Source of the DNA: Cardinalis cardinalis
Lineage: Eukaryota; Chordata; Aves; Passeriformes; Cardinalidae
Reading direction: 5' to 3'
Length of the DNA: 64,000 nt
Assembly: GCA_014549065.1 (NCBI GenBank)
Contig: JACDOX010000263.1
Location: 434,001-498,000, forward strand
Positions 1 through 13,605 of the stretch are shown here, piece after piece. Under the pieces are notes generated by a model. That model did not search any database. It was given only the letters and a program-made list of their open reading frames with translations, and was not told the DNA's origin. Within the stretch, counting starts at the first letter, position 1, and each line of letters begins with the position of its first letter. Made by a program: the position numbers and the translations under genes.

Positions 1-2987
1 TAGGAGCAGGGTCTGTCTAAGAGTGAGACTTCAAAAATAAGCTCCTGGAGCAGTGAAGTGTCCTTGGCTCTGTACCTGAACTACCTCTTCTGGAGAAAGG
101 GAGGGAGGGAAATAGGGAGGAACGGACCATGAAATAGTCTGAATCTGAATGCAGTCATAATACAGTTGGCCAGTAAGCTCTCATTTCATAAGGTGAATTC
201 AAAAATCTCTGGAGAGGTTATCGCTTTCTCAAACTATTACTATATGTGTGTATACATACAGGAGAAATATATATTTCAATGGAATACAAATATTCTTAGA
301 GTTTTAAAAGAAGNCTGCAAATCCTTTTTCAAAGGAAAAAAGCTATTCTTTCTTTTCTTGCTGAAAAATATGTTATATTTCTCATTCTCCAAGACTTTGC
401 TAGCACACAAAACATTATTCTCTCAGTGTCCAGATTGTCTGTGAGTTGATGACAGTAAACTGCTGGCTATTTCCATTTGGCAATTGTCTTTGCCACTTGC
501 TCTGTTTTAACGGGAAAGGGTTAAGNAAAGTGTATTTTCAAGAGTAGTAGCCCAGGATTTTCTTTGTATATGCCTGAAGAGGGAATCCAGAGTCCTGGGT
601 CTCCATGGGTAAGGGTGGAAGAGCTAGGGATGAGTGTCTGGCAGAATAGGTGCAAGTAGTTTCAGGGAATGGTAAGCAGAGGAAGTGGTGGTANGGATGA
701 AAATATGCTTGCATGTAGATTTAGAAATGAGCTACTATTTGATCTTCCTTGTATCAGAACCACCNTGCTTACAAATAAGGAATTCTTTTCTTATTTAGCA
801 CAGAAATTATCTTTGTACTCTTTTATGTCAGTTGACTCCATTCCCTGTGTTTANTATTCCTCAAGGCTAGAATAGTTGTTTTCCTACAGGAGCACAAGCT
901 TCAGCACCAATTCAACTTAGCTCAAAAAGCCAAAGTAATGCTAGTCTGGAAGCTAATATACCCAATTGTATTTTCCCTCTGTTGTCAGAGGTCTGTGGAG
1001 TATCAACTCTTTAAATGTAGTTACATTTNAAGTCCACTTGGAAAATACGAAGTATATTCTTATATATCTGTGAAAGTCATCTGACAAGAATCCCAAGCCC
1101 ATTTGGCTCTCTGATGTTAAAANGGCATTATTTTGCACAGCTGGAATGTAATGGTAAGCATCTTCCCTTTTGGACCATTTCTCAGGTCTATAGAAGAATT
1201 AGTTTTTCTACACAAAGGTAAAAATTGATGTTGTCATAAAATTAGTCTGGCAACAACTGGTTCTGGATTTCTGCAGGGAAAGGGTTGTGCTTTTTTCTAT
1301 TGGTACACTCAGATACAAACTGAAAAAGGCTAAGTGTAAGGGAAGGAGGTTAAAAACAAATCTGAAATACAAAAAAATTAATAGATTGGGTGAGTGTGGA
1401 AAAATTCTGACAGACTATGTAATTAAAAAGGTTTATTTACCTTCGTCTCTGTGACCAGAAGTATAGAAAACCCAAAGGGAGGAGAAGTGGAATGAAAAAC
1501 AATATTCTGTTAATAACCCAGCTGGTACAGACAAAGGAAGTGTCTGTGAGAGAGAGCAGAGGGGAAGTGGGAGAACACTGCCTGCTGTCTCCACATTTCC
1601 TAGTAAAAATGTAGCAGAATATTATGCCTATATTCCTTCTAACTCCACATTCTGGGGAGATGCTGTCAGCACCTCTCATGACCCAATGCACCTTGGGTCT
1701 CAGCCCCAGTAGGTCACCAGTCACAGTTTGCTTTTGGTAGACATTTTGTCTCCTGGGAAAAGCACTGAACTTGAGCCTTTCATTCCTTTCTTTTCATGTC
1801 TTTGAGCCATAACCTGTTCCCTGAAGTCATTGTTGTCATGGGATTTCCTTTTAGTGACCACAAACTGCATTGCCAATTGCACGTTTTGCCACTAAGCAAT
1901 TTTTACAATTTTCTGCAGCCAATGGAAAGTATGTTGCTCACAAGGACTCAAGGACTGTGAATGGGGCAAATAATTTTGCTTTTGCAGTCTAGCAGATTTG
2001 AAAATGCTGAGGCAGCATTTCCTAGTGTCAGAAGCACATTTGTGCCTGATTTCTTTTGAGGATTAACTGGGCGGCATACTGAGATAAGTTCCTTCAAGAA
2101 AAGCTAGATCTAGATCTAAATTCTGATACTGTGTGATTGTCTTCTGTTTACAGCTGGACAGCAGATTTATCCAGAAGATTTGAGGTAGAGGTGGAACTCT
2201 AGTAAAGACTAGTAATAACTAGGAATGACCTAGTAATAGGAATCTATTATGTCATGCCAAGATCTTCAGCATCCTCCTGATATTACTTTTCATGGTAAAT
2301 GTGTGTGGTTGAACACCAGCCATCTATATGAACTAATGGTGATCAGGATGTGGGGTGGCTATTGGCAGATCTAAGGAAAAGCAGCAAACCGAAAGACATC
2401 TAGCATGGTTGCCCATGTTATGTTGATTTAAACAAACATGGCTCTTTCATGTAATAGCCCAGGGCTTTTGAAGGAGAAAATGNAGACATGGGCATCCCCT
2501 TCTTTGATGTTCATTTTACAATCTTCTTCAAGTGGGCACTGAAGTTTGATGGCATTTTCAGCATTCATTCAAATAGATTGAAATGACTCTGAGCCACTAA
2601 AATCTCCACAGTTTGGAAAGGCATGGGGCAGTCCTGCTGAAAGCCAGAAAAAANCCCAGAGAACAAAGAACAGCTACAATAAATAATAATGTTCTGAAAA
2701 TAAATTACCAGAAAGACTGAGAGCCTGCCACCATAAACATTATTTTACAGGAAATGACAGTTCCTTGAAAATATTGAGCATAATTCTCTAAGGGAGAGAG
2801 AAAAACAACAAACCCTTTTCAATTTTAGAATTGCCAATGATGTCAAGGCCAAACCATTTCTGTCTTGTGATCTTGACTAGATGGTCTCTGAATACAAGTG
2901 CATCAAGAATATAAATGTAACTCTTCTTGTAACACTGGATCCAGCAGCTCTGGTCTGAGCATGGCCTTTACAGTGTGATGTTGATTA
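1..2987. other. Upstream intergenic DNA, no gene seen
   Basis: AT-rich unique sequence with no recognisable exon or repeat family. The longest frames are under 100 codons, contain ambiguous bases and resemble nothing I know. A small cluster of CTAGTAA words lies at 2199-2236 and a 14-bp perfect palindrome (TAGATCTAGATCTA) at 2105-2118. Because the PIEZO2 first exon lies downstream on the + strand, this is best read as its distal 5' flank. Confidence 0.6.
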
Positions 2988-3554
2988 TGTGCCATGGTTT
3001 AACCCCAGCTGGCAATGAAGTACCATCCTGATGCTCACTTATTCTCCCTTGGTGGGATGCATGAGAAAATTGGAAGGGTAAAAGTAANAAAACCCATTTG
3101 TTGGGATAAAGACAGTTTAAAGGTAAAGCAANAGCTGTGCTCACAAGCAAAGGAAAACAAGGAATTTATTCACCACTATGGGCAGGCAGNNGTTCAGCCA
3201 TCTCCAGGACAGCAGAGCTCCATCACTCTTGATGGTAACTTGGGAGGACAAACACCTCTTCCTTCTTCTTCCCTCAGCTCTATATACTGAGCATGATGCC
3301 ATATGGTGTGGAATGTCCCTGTGGCCTGTGTGGGTCAGCTGTCNCAGCTGTGTCCTCTCCCAGCTTCTCATGCACCCTCATCCTTCTCACTGCTGGGGTG
3401 GTGTGCAAGGTAGTAAAGATTTTGANTCNATGTAAGAACTGCTCAGCANTAACTAAAACATCCCTGAATGACCAACACTGTTTTACTCACAAATCCAAAA
3501 CATGGCCTCATACCAGCTATTGTGAAGAAAATTAACCCAGCCAAAGCCAGCACA
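2988..3554 (-). mobile_element. Solo LTR, avian ERVL-like family
   Basis: A 567-bp element bounded by TGTG...CACA that reads as an LTR on the minus strand. The left edge (TGTGCCATGGTTTAACCCC) and right edge (CCAAAGCCAGCACA) are the reverse complement of the start and end of a very common avian ERVL-type LTR. Interior words such as AAGACAGTTTAAAGGTAAAGC and GTCAGCTGTC also fit that family from memory. No internal retroviral genes flank it, so it is a solo LTR left by recombination. I see no clean 5-bp target duplication (TTATG-side bases versus CCAAA), which suggests an old insertion. It is related to the LTR at 49762-50369 but inserted in the opposite orientation. Family assignment is by recall. 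Confidence 0.75.
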
Positions 3555-5465
3555 CCAAATTAGTAGCTTTTTAGCCTTATTCCTGCAGCTCATCCAGGAG
3601 AGACACAGCTGTACTGAACTCTTTGCTTAGGATTTGAACTTTGTTATAAAGACACTGCCCCTTCAAACATGCTACCTGCATGTCTTAATGGCTGGCACCT
3701 GCATTTTGGGTTGGAGATCTGTGACTGGGTGCAGGAGACAAGTAGGATGGGGAGAAGAGGGAAAACTCTGGTGTAAACTCTGTCCTATCCTTTGGAATAG
3801 GCTGTGTGACTGCAGAGGTCATGGATGGTGTGTATCCCTTCTAGCTGTGGGCTTTCTCCAAGGTGACACATATTTCACACAGACACTCAAAAGGACCATA
3901 ACTATTTCTGCCCNTCTTCATTAATTAGACAACAATTTGCTTCTAAAAACTTGTCCTGAGCCTTCAGGATGCTGCTTATGCCTTTCTTATGCTCAGGTAA
4001 CAGTCAGTTTTGGCATCCAAAAGCTCAGCATTAACGTAGAAACTTGTGTTTTACCAAATAGTCCAGCCTGTAAGCAGGGAAAGTACAAAATAATCATGGT
4101 TCATGGGGACTTCACTNCCTATTTTTAGATTACTTAACACATACCTTTTTGAGTAAGACAACTGTTGCTTCCACCACAATAGTGGTTTAATAACTGTNAA
4201 ATACATTTGATTACTGTCTTTATACAAGCTTTTCTTGCAAGAAAGAATATTCAAAACAAAGCAAAGACAGGAGAGAATAAGGGAAAACATTTCTCTAATG
4301 AGAAACTGAAGGTCATTCCTCTTATCTCGTCTGTTTTCATCTGCAAAGAGACATGCATCATGTTTAATAAAATATTTGATCCCAGCCAAAGTGTTCCTAT
4401 CCTCCTCCGTTGGTTTTAGTTCTGTGTTTGCAAATAACCAGAGGTCACTTTAATATGGGTTTAGGAAATAGTGAGATAAAAACAGCCTGGAAGACAACCA
4501 CTGCAAAATTGTTATTATTATTTATTACACTATGGGAATTCTACAAATAGATAGGACACATGGAAGAAGGAGAAAGATTTTTCCGTTTCCAGGTATACTT
4601 GTAAACACAAGGGACAGGAGGAATCAAGGGAAGGGCAAAATGGAGATCACCCTGTCTTGTCCCTAGAATGAAACAGCTCAGCTCTGCCTCCAACTTCCAT
4701 GACATTTGAAGCACCTCATTCTTGATCTGTGCTCAGTGTTTGAGTCAGGTATTTCACTGTACATCCAGTCTTGTCTTAGTTACCATACCTGCTTACCTGT
4801 GCTTTGATATCCAAGGGGGGATTGTGACAGTGGTAGTCTAAGTTACTCTTTTGGGTCTCTTAACTACAAAGCCAACATATTTTTATCACCTTGGATAAGG
4901 TGATAAAATATCAAGTTCAGCATTATGCTCAACTATAAAAAAAAAAAACCCCATCATATAATGACAGTAGAAAAATTTATTTTTTAAAATACATATTAAA
5001 AATATCTTTTCTCTCCCAACTTTTGTCTTTCTAGTCCTTGTTTTACAGTAAACAGGACTTTTAATTTTTAGACTGCTTTTGCCACTCTTCTGGAGGAAAC
5101 TTGTACAGAAAAGACACAATGTTGCNACTGATATTTAAAATGTCACTGTGCTTTTAATTGTTCAGGATTTTCCTGAACATGCAGAAGAAGTAAGAAGAAT
5201 GCAAGTCACATGATGAGGTTCACTAGTGGGATGTTGGCCATTTGCAATTTTCAGAAAGTCCATGCAGAATTTTGCAAAGAAATATAGTCAACTTCATGGT
5301 TTCCCAAGTGAAATACCTACTTGGATAATGTTATGCCACTTGATTTTTCATTATAAGACAGTTTGCTCAAGATTCAAGAATTNCCTTAAATGTCCAAACT
5401 AAACTGTGTTTGTAGCTGTGGGCTGATCAAAACCTGTTGCCCTCTACAGTTTAATTTTTATCATA
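3555..5465. other. Intergenic DNA, no gene seen
   Basis: Unique AT-rich sequence. A 112-codon minus-strand open frame at 4051-4389 has no recognisable domain, contains ambiguous codons and is within what chance allows in this composition. No repeat family recognised. Confidence 0.5.
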
Positions 5466-6465
5466 CAATCAGAATGGCCTGGATTGGAAGGGTCCTTAAA
5501 GATGGTCTAGTCCCAATCTCCCCTACAATAGGCAGAGATAGCACTCACTAGATCAGGTTTCTCTGGGCTGTATCCAACCTGGCCTTGAACACTTNCAGGN
5601 ATGAGACATCCACAACTNCTCTGAGCAACNTGTTCCACTGCCAATCACCCTCTGAGTAAAGCATTCATCAATCTAAACCTACCCTCCTTTAATTTAAAGC
5701 CATTGTCACTATTTGCCTGTATAAAAAATGCCTCTCCCTTCTTTTTGACAAGCCCCCTTTAGGTATTGGAAGGTCATAATGAAGTCTTTCCAGAGCCTTT
5801 TCTTCTCCAGGCTGAACAACTCCAGTTCTTCCAGCTGGTCTGCATAGGAGAAGTGCTCCATCCCTCTGGTCCTCTTCATGTCCTTCCCCTGAATCTGCAA
5901 CAAATCCATGCCATTCATGTGCTGGGGACCCTAGAACTGGACACAGCAGTTGAGGTGGGGTCTCACCAGAGNAGAGTACAGCCAGAATCATCTCCCTCAA
6001 CCCTCTGCCCANGCTGCTTTTGAAGCAGCCCAGGAGTACACTCTGGGCTGTGAGTGNGCATCACTGGGTGATGTCCAGCTTTCCATCCACAAGAATCCCC
6101 AAGTCCTTCTTGTTANGGCTACTCTTAATGAGTTCCTCTCCCAGTCTGTGCTCTTGTCTGGGATTTCCCTGATTCAGGACCTTGCACTTGGACTTGTTCA
6201 ACTTTATGACATTCTTGTGGGCCCATTTCACAAGCTTGGTCCCCCTGGATGTCATCCTGTCCTTCTGTTGTGCCAACTGCACCACTTTGCTTGGTGCCAT
6301 CTGCAAACCTGCTGAGGGTGCACTTAATCTCACTGTCTATGTCATCGAGGAAGNTATTGAAGAGCACCTGTCCCAGGTGCCTGTCGCCTACCTCCACTGG
6401 GCATAGAGCCATTGACCACAACTCTCTTCCTGTGTTCATCCAGCCAATCTCTTACCCTGCTAATT
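5466..6465 (-). mobile_element. CR1 LINE fragment (3' part of ORF2 and 3' UTR), decayed
   Basis: About 1 kb of a chicken-repeat-1 non-LTR retrotransposon, sense on the minus strand, with the 3' end at the low coordinate. The + strand shows the hallmark AGAATGGCCTGGATTGGAAG near 5472 and CTTCTCCAGGCTGAACAACT near 5803. Translated on the minus strand, 6439-6125 gives a degenerate reverse-transcriptase core (VLFN.FLDDID, then FADGTK where intact elements have FADDTK), and 5918-5709 gives LEELELFSLEKKRLWKDFI. The frame is broken between these blocks and the catalytic second aspartate is replaced by glycine, so the copy is dead. It is 5'-truncated, as is usual for CR1. It contains a cluster of single N bases. 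Confidence 0.93.
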
Positions 6466-7869
6466 TCTCTTTCCAGCTGAGCTGAGTTGACCAAGGAGAG
6501 ATGAGGATGCAAAGGGCTTGTTTACTCAGCCCAATGTCTGGTATCTTGGGCTGTAGACTTATGACCTCATGGCAAAGAATGCTACTGTGCACAGCAGCAA
6601 GGCAGCTCTGGCATCCTGCTGCCTTTCTGTCCCTACTGCCCATAAGGGCTTGTAAGAGGCAGGTAAACCAGGAATGGACTCACTACCAACCCTCTAGTCT
6701 TGCTAACGAGTTAGTAGAGGGAGAGATGAGTACCTTCAGAGAAAAATCCAGCACTCTCAAAACAGGAGCTCTGGATTGCCCTCTAAAGGTTCCTGCAGCT
6801 CTCTCTTAACTTTATTGGAAGACTGGGCTCCCAAGTTGAGTGGTGAAAATATCCATGTATGTAAAACATATCACAGACCTAATCTTTACATGTGCCCACT
6901 TCAGCTATCAAACAAGTCACCATGAGAGCAGAAGTCTGTGCAGCAGCAGAATCATTTGAGAAAGTGCGGTGGTGCAGATCCTTTGACCTTCCTACCGGTA
7001 CTATGTGTGTGTTTGAGGACTAGGAGCCACCTACACGAGCCTTGCAAGGATTAGAACAGATGCAACAACTTGTGCTTGCTTTGCCTGTTTTGTGCCACTT
7101 GCAGGTGGATACCTCATGGATCTGTCACACATGGATTACCTGAATCCCAGTACACCTCTCTGTAAAATAAAAAAAAAAAAACCAAAACCAAGAAATTAGT
7201 TTATGAATCCCACAATGTCAGATGGCTGCACATCAGCAGTTGAATCTGATCCTGTGGAGCTCCTTGTGCTTCTTTGGAGATTCACTTGACCCTGTTATGA
7301 ATAATAAACCTACTCAGAAATTGAATCCACTTGCCATATTAAAACATGCATTTCCTTTTTTTTTTTCCTGGGTAGCTTTAACACTGTGTTCAGTTACTAT
7401 TGTCTTATTTTCAGATGGATTTTAGTAATTATAAGTGCAGAAATACAATTAGAAAAGAAAAATACAAAATTAATGGGAAAACATAATGGAACTACCAGGG
7501 TAGGTATAACTCCTCAATAAGTAGCTGAAAGGATCTATTCCTAGAATGAATTCCAAAACTTTTTTTTATACTCTCTCTATAATGTAAATGGAAAATGTTA
7601 TATCTCTGGATAACAATCCAAAAGACTCAGAAGCAGTGAAAGGAACCTCANTATCTACCAAAATGTAGGTCTGCATCTATAATTCTGTCTGGTGATTTTG
7701 GTTTTGGGTTTTTTTTGTTTGGTTGGGATTTTTTTAAAATTTAATTTATTTAATGAAACAGGTTTGACAATGCTTATGTGGGATCTGAAATATTTTCCAT
7801 GTTCACATGCCTGCATTGATTTCACATTCAAATCTCAGTTTGTGCCCCAGACCATAGGAACTTGCAAAA
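6466..7869. other. Intergenic DNA, no gene seen
   Basis: Unique sequence with A- and T-rich tracts (7169-7181; a TTTTGGTTTTGGG-type tract near 7699-7735). Short open frames at 6501-6809 and 7222-7425 have no recognisable content. Confidence 0.5.
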
Positions 7870-8118
7870 TCACAGAATCACAGAATCATTTAGGTTGGAA
7901 AAGAACTTTGAATCATTGAGTCCAATGACTNACCCAGCACTGCCAAGTCCTTAAGTGCCACATCTACACATTACTGAAATACCTNGAGGGATGGTGACTC
8001 AATCACTTCCCTGGGCAGCTTGTTCCAGTGCTTGAAAACCCTTTCAGTGAAGAAATTTGTCCTAATATGCAATCCAAACCTCCCCTGGCATAACTTGAAG
8101 TGGTTCCCTCTCATCTTA
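7870..8118 (-). mobile_element. CR1 LINE 3' end fragment
   Basis: About 250 bp of CR1 3' UTR and the last ORF2 codons, sense on the minus strand. The low-coordinate edge shows the diagnostic octamer repeat (TCACAGAATCACAGAATCAT) followed by TTAGGTTGGAAAAGAACTTT, and the interior has GCAGCTTGTTCCAGTGCTTG and CAGTGAAGAAATTTGTCCTA. These are standard words of avian CR1 3' ends. The preserved octamer shows that the true 3' terminus is present and the copy is severely 5'-truncated. Confidence 0.93.
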
Positions 8119-8648
8119 GAGAGGAAATTATATTTAGATTATTTGGAGGGTTTTTAATTAATATTTTTTAGTCTATAATGCAATGCTGAATCAAACTGGT
8201 ATCTGAATGAAGAATTAAAATTGAGGGTTTTTTTTAACAAAAGTATTAATTAGGATTCCATCCTGTAACTCCAGTCATGTGCTCTGTAACTTTTGTATGC
8301 TTTTTCCAGTGGTGTTCTTCCTCTTAAGAATTAAGGCAGTGTTTTTCTAAGTCAAACTTGTCTCCTCTTGTGCCATGAAACAGAAGTGTTACAAGCAGTG
8401 GTATTCCAGGTTTTCTCACACTGGTCAATGTGCCTGTCCTTTGCCAGCTTTGACTCCATGGCTTAGAGGAGAGTTTACAGTCNGTGCCTGTTGCCCAGGT
8501 CACCAACNATGTGTGTAGGNTGTCTGATCCTTGGTGTCACATGGTGTTTGAGATTGCAGCATGAAGCTGTCTCTTTAGTTCAGCAGTAATTATTTGGAGC
8601 TGCTGAATTTTCAGTACTAAAGAAATATCTGTCTGACCGCAGAAACAG

Positions 8649-8672
8649 TCCCTGTAAATGAATTTACAGGGA
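8649..8672. repeat. Perfect 11-bp inverted repeat next to a T14 run
   Basis: TCCCTGTAAAT and its exact reverse complement ATTTACAGGGA are separated by two bases, and 14 consecutive T follow at 8673-8686. It could fold into a tight hairpin. There is no evidence that it is transcribed. Confidence 0.8.
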
Positions 8673-11600
8673 TTTTTTTTTTTTTTGCTGTCAGGCAGCA
8701 TGCATGACTTTCCTGTTTCACCTCAAAGTGGACTAAATTTCTAGCATTATTATCTAATTATAGCACTGGTCATTGGAATGGAAAATTATTGTTGCTTGGT
8801 TTTCCATTGTTGGTTGCTCTGGGGATAGATGTCTCTGTCCAAACCCGTTAGTTTTCAAAATTATTTTTAAATGTANACTGCTGTATGGAGCAACCCTGCC
8901 AGGTAATTCTCTTTTGCCTGGAGCCATTCATCAGCTGACTTCCTCTCCTACTTCTTGACTCCCTGTTTCCTACCCAAGACAGGGATGAAACATACATGTG
9001 TGTGTGAACATAAAATCATTCCCTTCCCTTCTTTTCCTCATTTTGTCCATCTCCTCCAAGCCAAGTTTATCCTTTAGTTGCTAAGAGCTTCTCTCAATGA
9101 GTTTATGCTGGAAGGACAGGAAAAATGAGAAAAGGGGAGAGGGGAAGGACTGTGTGTCTGCTCACCCATCAGGTGACCGAGCTAAGACATGCCAGCAGCT
9201 TCTTAGCAGAGCCCTGCTGGAGCCATTTCCCTTTCCAACCTGAAATTCCCATCTGCTTCCTTACATTGCAGATCCACCTGAGGCTGCCTAAGGTGTNGTA
9301 ACAACGCACACAGATTTTAAAAGGATTTTTTCAGTGTCTGTTTAAAGGGAAGCAAAAGGACAGGTTGAGCTTCTCCAGCCCTTGCAGAAGAGCAGGTGTT
9401 GCAATAGTAGGCTCTGCAGAAAGGCAGGGAAGGATNAGATGAAAGACATGGGGAAACTGAAAAAAGACATTGGACTGAAAGTATTTCATTGCCTCACTAG
9501 AAGGGAGTGCTCCCTGCCCACGAATCCCATGTGAATGAAGAAGAGTGTTTTTAGGGCATGCCTGCCCACTGCCCAGCTTTTAGGAATGATGCATTTCAGT
9601 CACAGTCAGCCTAAACTGGATCTGAGCTCAGGACTTGCAGGAGTTAGTGGTTTCCTTGATTGCGTAGGCTCAGCTGGAGGAAGGAGTTCTGGCTGAAACA
9701 CAGGTGTGTGAAGTGATGTCTGCTCTTACACTTGGGTAATAAATCTATTATTTTACTGTTATACTGCTCCACAGAGAATTCTGGTTTTGGTCCAGCATGC
9801 TTTGGGATCTGCTCAGCCTCATTTCTCTTTGCTCTGCACTGATGCCGCCAGCAGAAGTGTAAATTGCGACGGTGCTTCTGTGATGCAAAGGCCCAACTCC
9901 ATGCCAGCTACTAATGATATCCCCACCACAGCAGAGCATCGCTGACAGCCATTTCCAAAGCAGTCCAGATGAATGTTTCATGTTTTAATTCCAGCTAGCT
10001 CAGATCTGTTGCACAGTTCTGTGTTTACAGCAATCTGAGCAGGAGTGTCTTGGAACCACTTAATTTCATCANGCACTTTATGGTCATGTTGTAATTATCC
10101 ATAGTCAAACCAAAGATCTTGATTACAGAGCATGACCAGGAATGTATTTCATGGCATTGTTCCATCTTGTTTAAAACATTTCTTTAAAATATGCCTGAAA
10201 TGTAAAAGTATTAAACAGATACTCTCAATGGTTAATTCTTTTTCAGTGATGGGTAGGAAATTTATTACTTGTGGTTTTTTCAGACTGAAAAATACTCTTG
10301 ACAAGCTCTGCTCTTTTACTAGACAGTTTTAATTATGTGACATGCCTGTTTGTTATTTGACAGTCTGCTCATGTTTGGGCTCTGAACACGCAGGGGAAAA
10401 TTCATGGTTCATTGTTTATTGAACAATCCTTTCAGACTTTGCACAATCTTTTTCAAAAGTCTTCCAATGTATAATATGATTACATGCAGGCAGGTAAACT
10501 ATGCATGCTGAATTAGAATTATTTTTCTTTTTTTTTTTTTATTTGATCACTACTGAGGTGTGGTGCTTAAAAGTCTCTGGCATAATATGTCTCAGCAATC
10601 ACAGAAATCTGATAATCTAATCAGGAAAATATTAAAAGTACTAAAAATCCTGAACTGTTGAAGCTACCCTATACTTCTTATTCTACCAAGAAAAGAAACT
10701 TGCAAGCAAACAAAGCAGTGGCTCACCTGCTGATGATTACTTGATTTGGAAGGAGCAAGCACAATTCATGTATAATTGCTAAAATTTACTCCTGATATGA
10801 ATTAATTCACAGGTATGTCATGTCACAGCTTTGTGTGAAGATCCCACAAGCTTCCACCTTGTCTAGCCTCCCCTGTTAATGGATATGGAAGAGCTTTCCT
10901 GTGTTATTGATGCAGCCACAAAATAATGGTGAAGGAGCTTGGGGATGTTTTTGGTTTCCATCCATTCAGTGAGCAGCTCTGTTTTGTTAGTCCTCTGCAC
11001 NGACCACTAGCCAATGCCATTTCCCTTAATAATCATAATTAATGTTGCTCCTAATGATTAACTTCTGATCTATGTGGAAGTGTTCAGTAGTCAAGAACAG
11101 ATTTCCTTTATAATTGCATAGACAGTAAATGGTGCTTTGAGACATCATTTGGATTCTGCCAGGTTTGATGTCTTGCAAAACGTGATGAAACTGGAACTGC
11201 TTGAGTACATGATGGTTCTCTCCTGTTGAGTTTTACATTATTCTCAGATAAAGATGATAACATTTTGACGCTTTCTAATTGATAGATTGTAAACCCCATC
11301 AGNACAAGACCAGCAATCAACAAGAGTTTCTATAAATAGGTATTTACTGAGCAAGATGAAAGTTCTAGACAGACTCTGTGAGATGACTTGTGAACACTAA
11401 CACAGGCTAGGAGGCAAAAAAAATTCAGACCTTTGGTAATGCATTTGATTTTANAGAGCATCTGCACAGCCTGTGCCCAGTTCTAATTCATCTGAAATGA
11501 GTGGTGAAATTGTGGATTAGTGAATGGAAGATAAATCAAGCATAGAGGAAATTTGGATGCTCCTAAGAAACTTTCCTGCTCTACTGGGGCAGCTGAATAT

Positions 11601-12276
11601 TTCTAAGGGTGCCTACTCAGCATACATTTCAGTGGAATTAATTTCTTTATTGTAAAGCAAGACAAGCTCATAATTTAGGAAGATAAAACAGTTACTGACT
11701 TCTGCTGGTACTGGGGAATTAAACTCACTCTGAACCAAAAATCAGCTTGAACTCTTTTTTTTAAACTTTTCTTGAACCAGAAATGAACTTAAATATTATT
11801 TTGAAGTTTAACCGAACTTCATGCTGGAAGAGAACAATAACAGTTTCAGTCAGAGGTGAATGTGAACGAAGCTTAAAAACTGAATTGCTTGACTCCTGGT
11901 GANCCACTGCAGGCTGTTCCCCCAGCTGCTGACAGGACTGAGGAGGAGGAGAATAGGTACGAGGAGCAGGATGTTTTCATGTGTTCTTAGGGAGCATGGA
12001 TCAAGAGACATAATGCACTAGTTAATCATCACTGCAAATGTTAAAGCCATTTCCTTCCCCACAGGTCCCCAAAGCAGGACTCTCATATTGTAAGAATAAC
12101 AAATATAAACCAGCACTGTACAGCAGTGACTGCCCTGAAAAGGCTTCAGTAACTTCTCCTGCCTCTCAGTGGAACTTAATGCCTTGCTGCCTTTTTATAT
12201 AGAGGAGTTTTATTTCTCCAGCTAGTTTAGCACTCATTTATGGAGCGAGCCAACTGTATGGATTGTGTGATCATGT

Positions 12277-12293
12277 TATATATATATATATAT
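12277..12293. repeat. (TA)n microsatellite
   Basis: A short pure run of alternating T and A, about eight units, in otherwise unique intergenic sequence. Confidence 0.9.
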
Positions 12294-13557
12294 CTCAGGC
12301 AATTAGAGGCTGTTTTTCTGAACAGCACTGTTTTGGACAGTCAGCTCAATACAGTCAGCTTCAACCACCAATTTTAAATTATTATATTCTACCTTGTGGA
12401 ATTGGTGACACAATACATTCTGGANTTTTCCCCTCCCAGTAGCTCTCTTGGCTTCTGACTCAATTCACTGCCACTGATTTTGCCTACTGGATGGAGTTAT
12501 AACAACANTTTTCAAAACACCCCCAAGTTATCACTACAGAAAAGGTGACAAGATGAGGTAGAGCAAATATTTTCATGGCTAAAGTTTGTTATTTTATAAA
12601 AGTAAAACTCTTTATTAAGGCTTCATCAATCTCCCCAGTGCTAAATGTTTTCAGCTAAGGTGAATGTTGCACATTTTGGGGGTTGAGATCCTGGTAGCTG
12701 AAAGCAAGGGAAAGAAATGCTGATAGGTGATGAGATAGCTACATCCACTGCTAGCACATTTACTGGATGCTGAAGGACTCACACAGTCTGGCAATTTCCT
12801 GTGGTTTGCAGAGGAAAAGAGGAAAACTGTGTGGCCCACAGTGTGACTTCATTAAGTTGTATGCCTTTAGGGAAGCAGCAAACCTCTTGCTTTATATTCA
12901 AATTGCTTTTGCGTCACTTTAAAAAACTGGCATTAGCTAAATAAACTCCTGGCCTATTTCTAATAATTGTTCTCTATTAGGTACACTAAATCCAACAGAC
13001 ACTTTCCCCATTAATTCAGATTCTCTTTCTATATTTAAGTCAGTCCTGTGCTTTATTGCTTCCACGCTGGCTNAAGTGCCTCTCCAATTTTCAAGTTAAT
13101 GCATTTATTGTTTCTGTCAACAGCTGAGCTACAGAAGGTGTACACAATTCTTGGTTTGGCTTCATGTATTTCTTTNTACTTTTTACCACTCCAGAGGTGT
13201 GTGGTTGGACGATCGACTTTTCGTTGTTCTCTCAAAATTCTGTGTATGCAAACAGTTAACTCCCAGCTGTTGCAGGAAAAAGATGTTGTTACTTACACAA
13301 AAGNCGTTTTAGCCAAAAGGTGGCACTGCGGCTGCATAGCTTTTGCAGTAGATGAACAGTCTGGTAAAATGTAAGGAGCCATGCAATGCATTTATTTAAA
13401 TTCCTCTTTTCATACAGTGTGAATGGAAAGNACTGAAAAGTGGCTAATTAATTCCCAAACACTAGCATAAAACTAATTCTTTCTGAAGTAATGAATTTGG
13501 TAACTCTACTCTAAAGATAATGACTACTTAATCCTGGCTTTAGCTAATTTGAAAAAC

Positions 13558-13605
13558 TCAAAACCAAAACAAAACCAACAGAACAAAACAAAAACCCCCA
13601 AACCC
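13558..13605. repeat. A/C-rich low-complexity tract
   Basis: A run of AAAACC/AAAAC words interrupted by a few G. Similar tracts, often in the complementary T/G form, recur near 7700, 23645, 47075, 55315, 56190 and 59190. Confidence 0.8.

Noticed and set aside
5950..6315. 121-codon + strand open frame
   Set aside because: It is the antisense of the decayed CR1 reverse-transcriptase region.
12277..12293. TA repeat considered as a regulatory or origin-like element
   Set aside because: A short simple repeat with no accompanying motifs.
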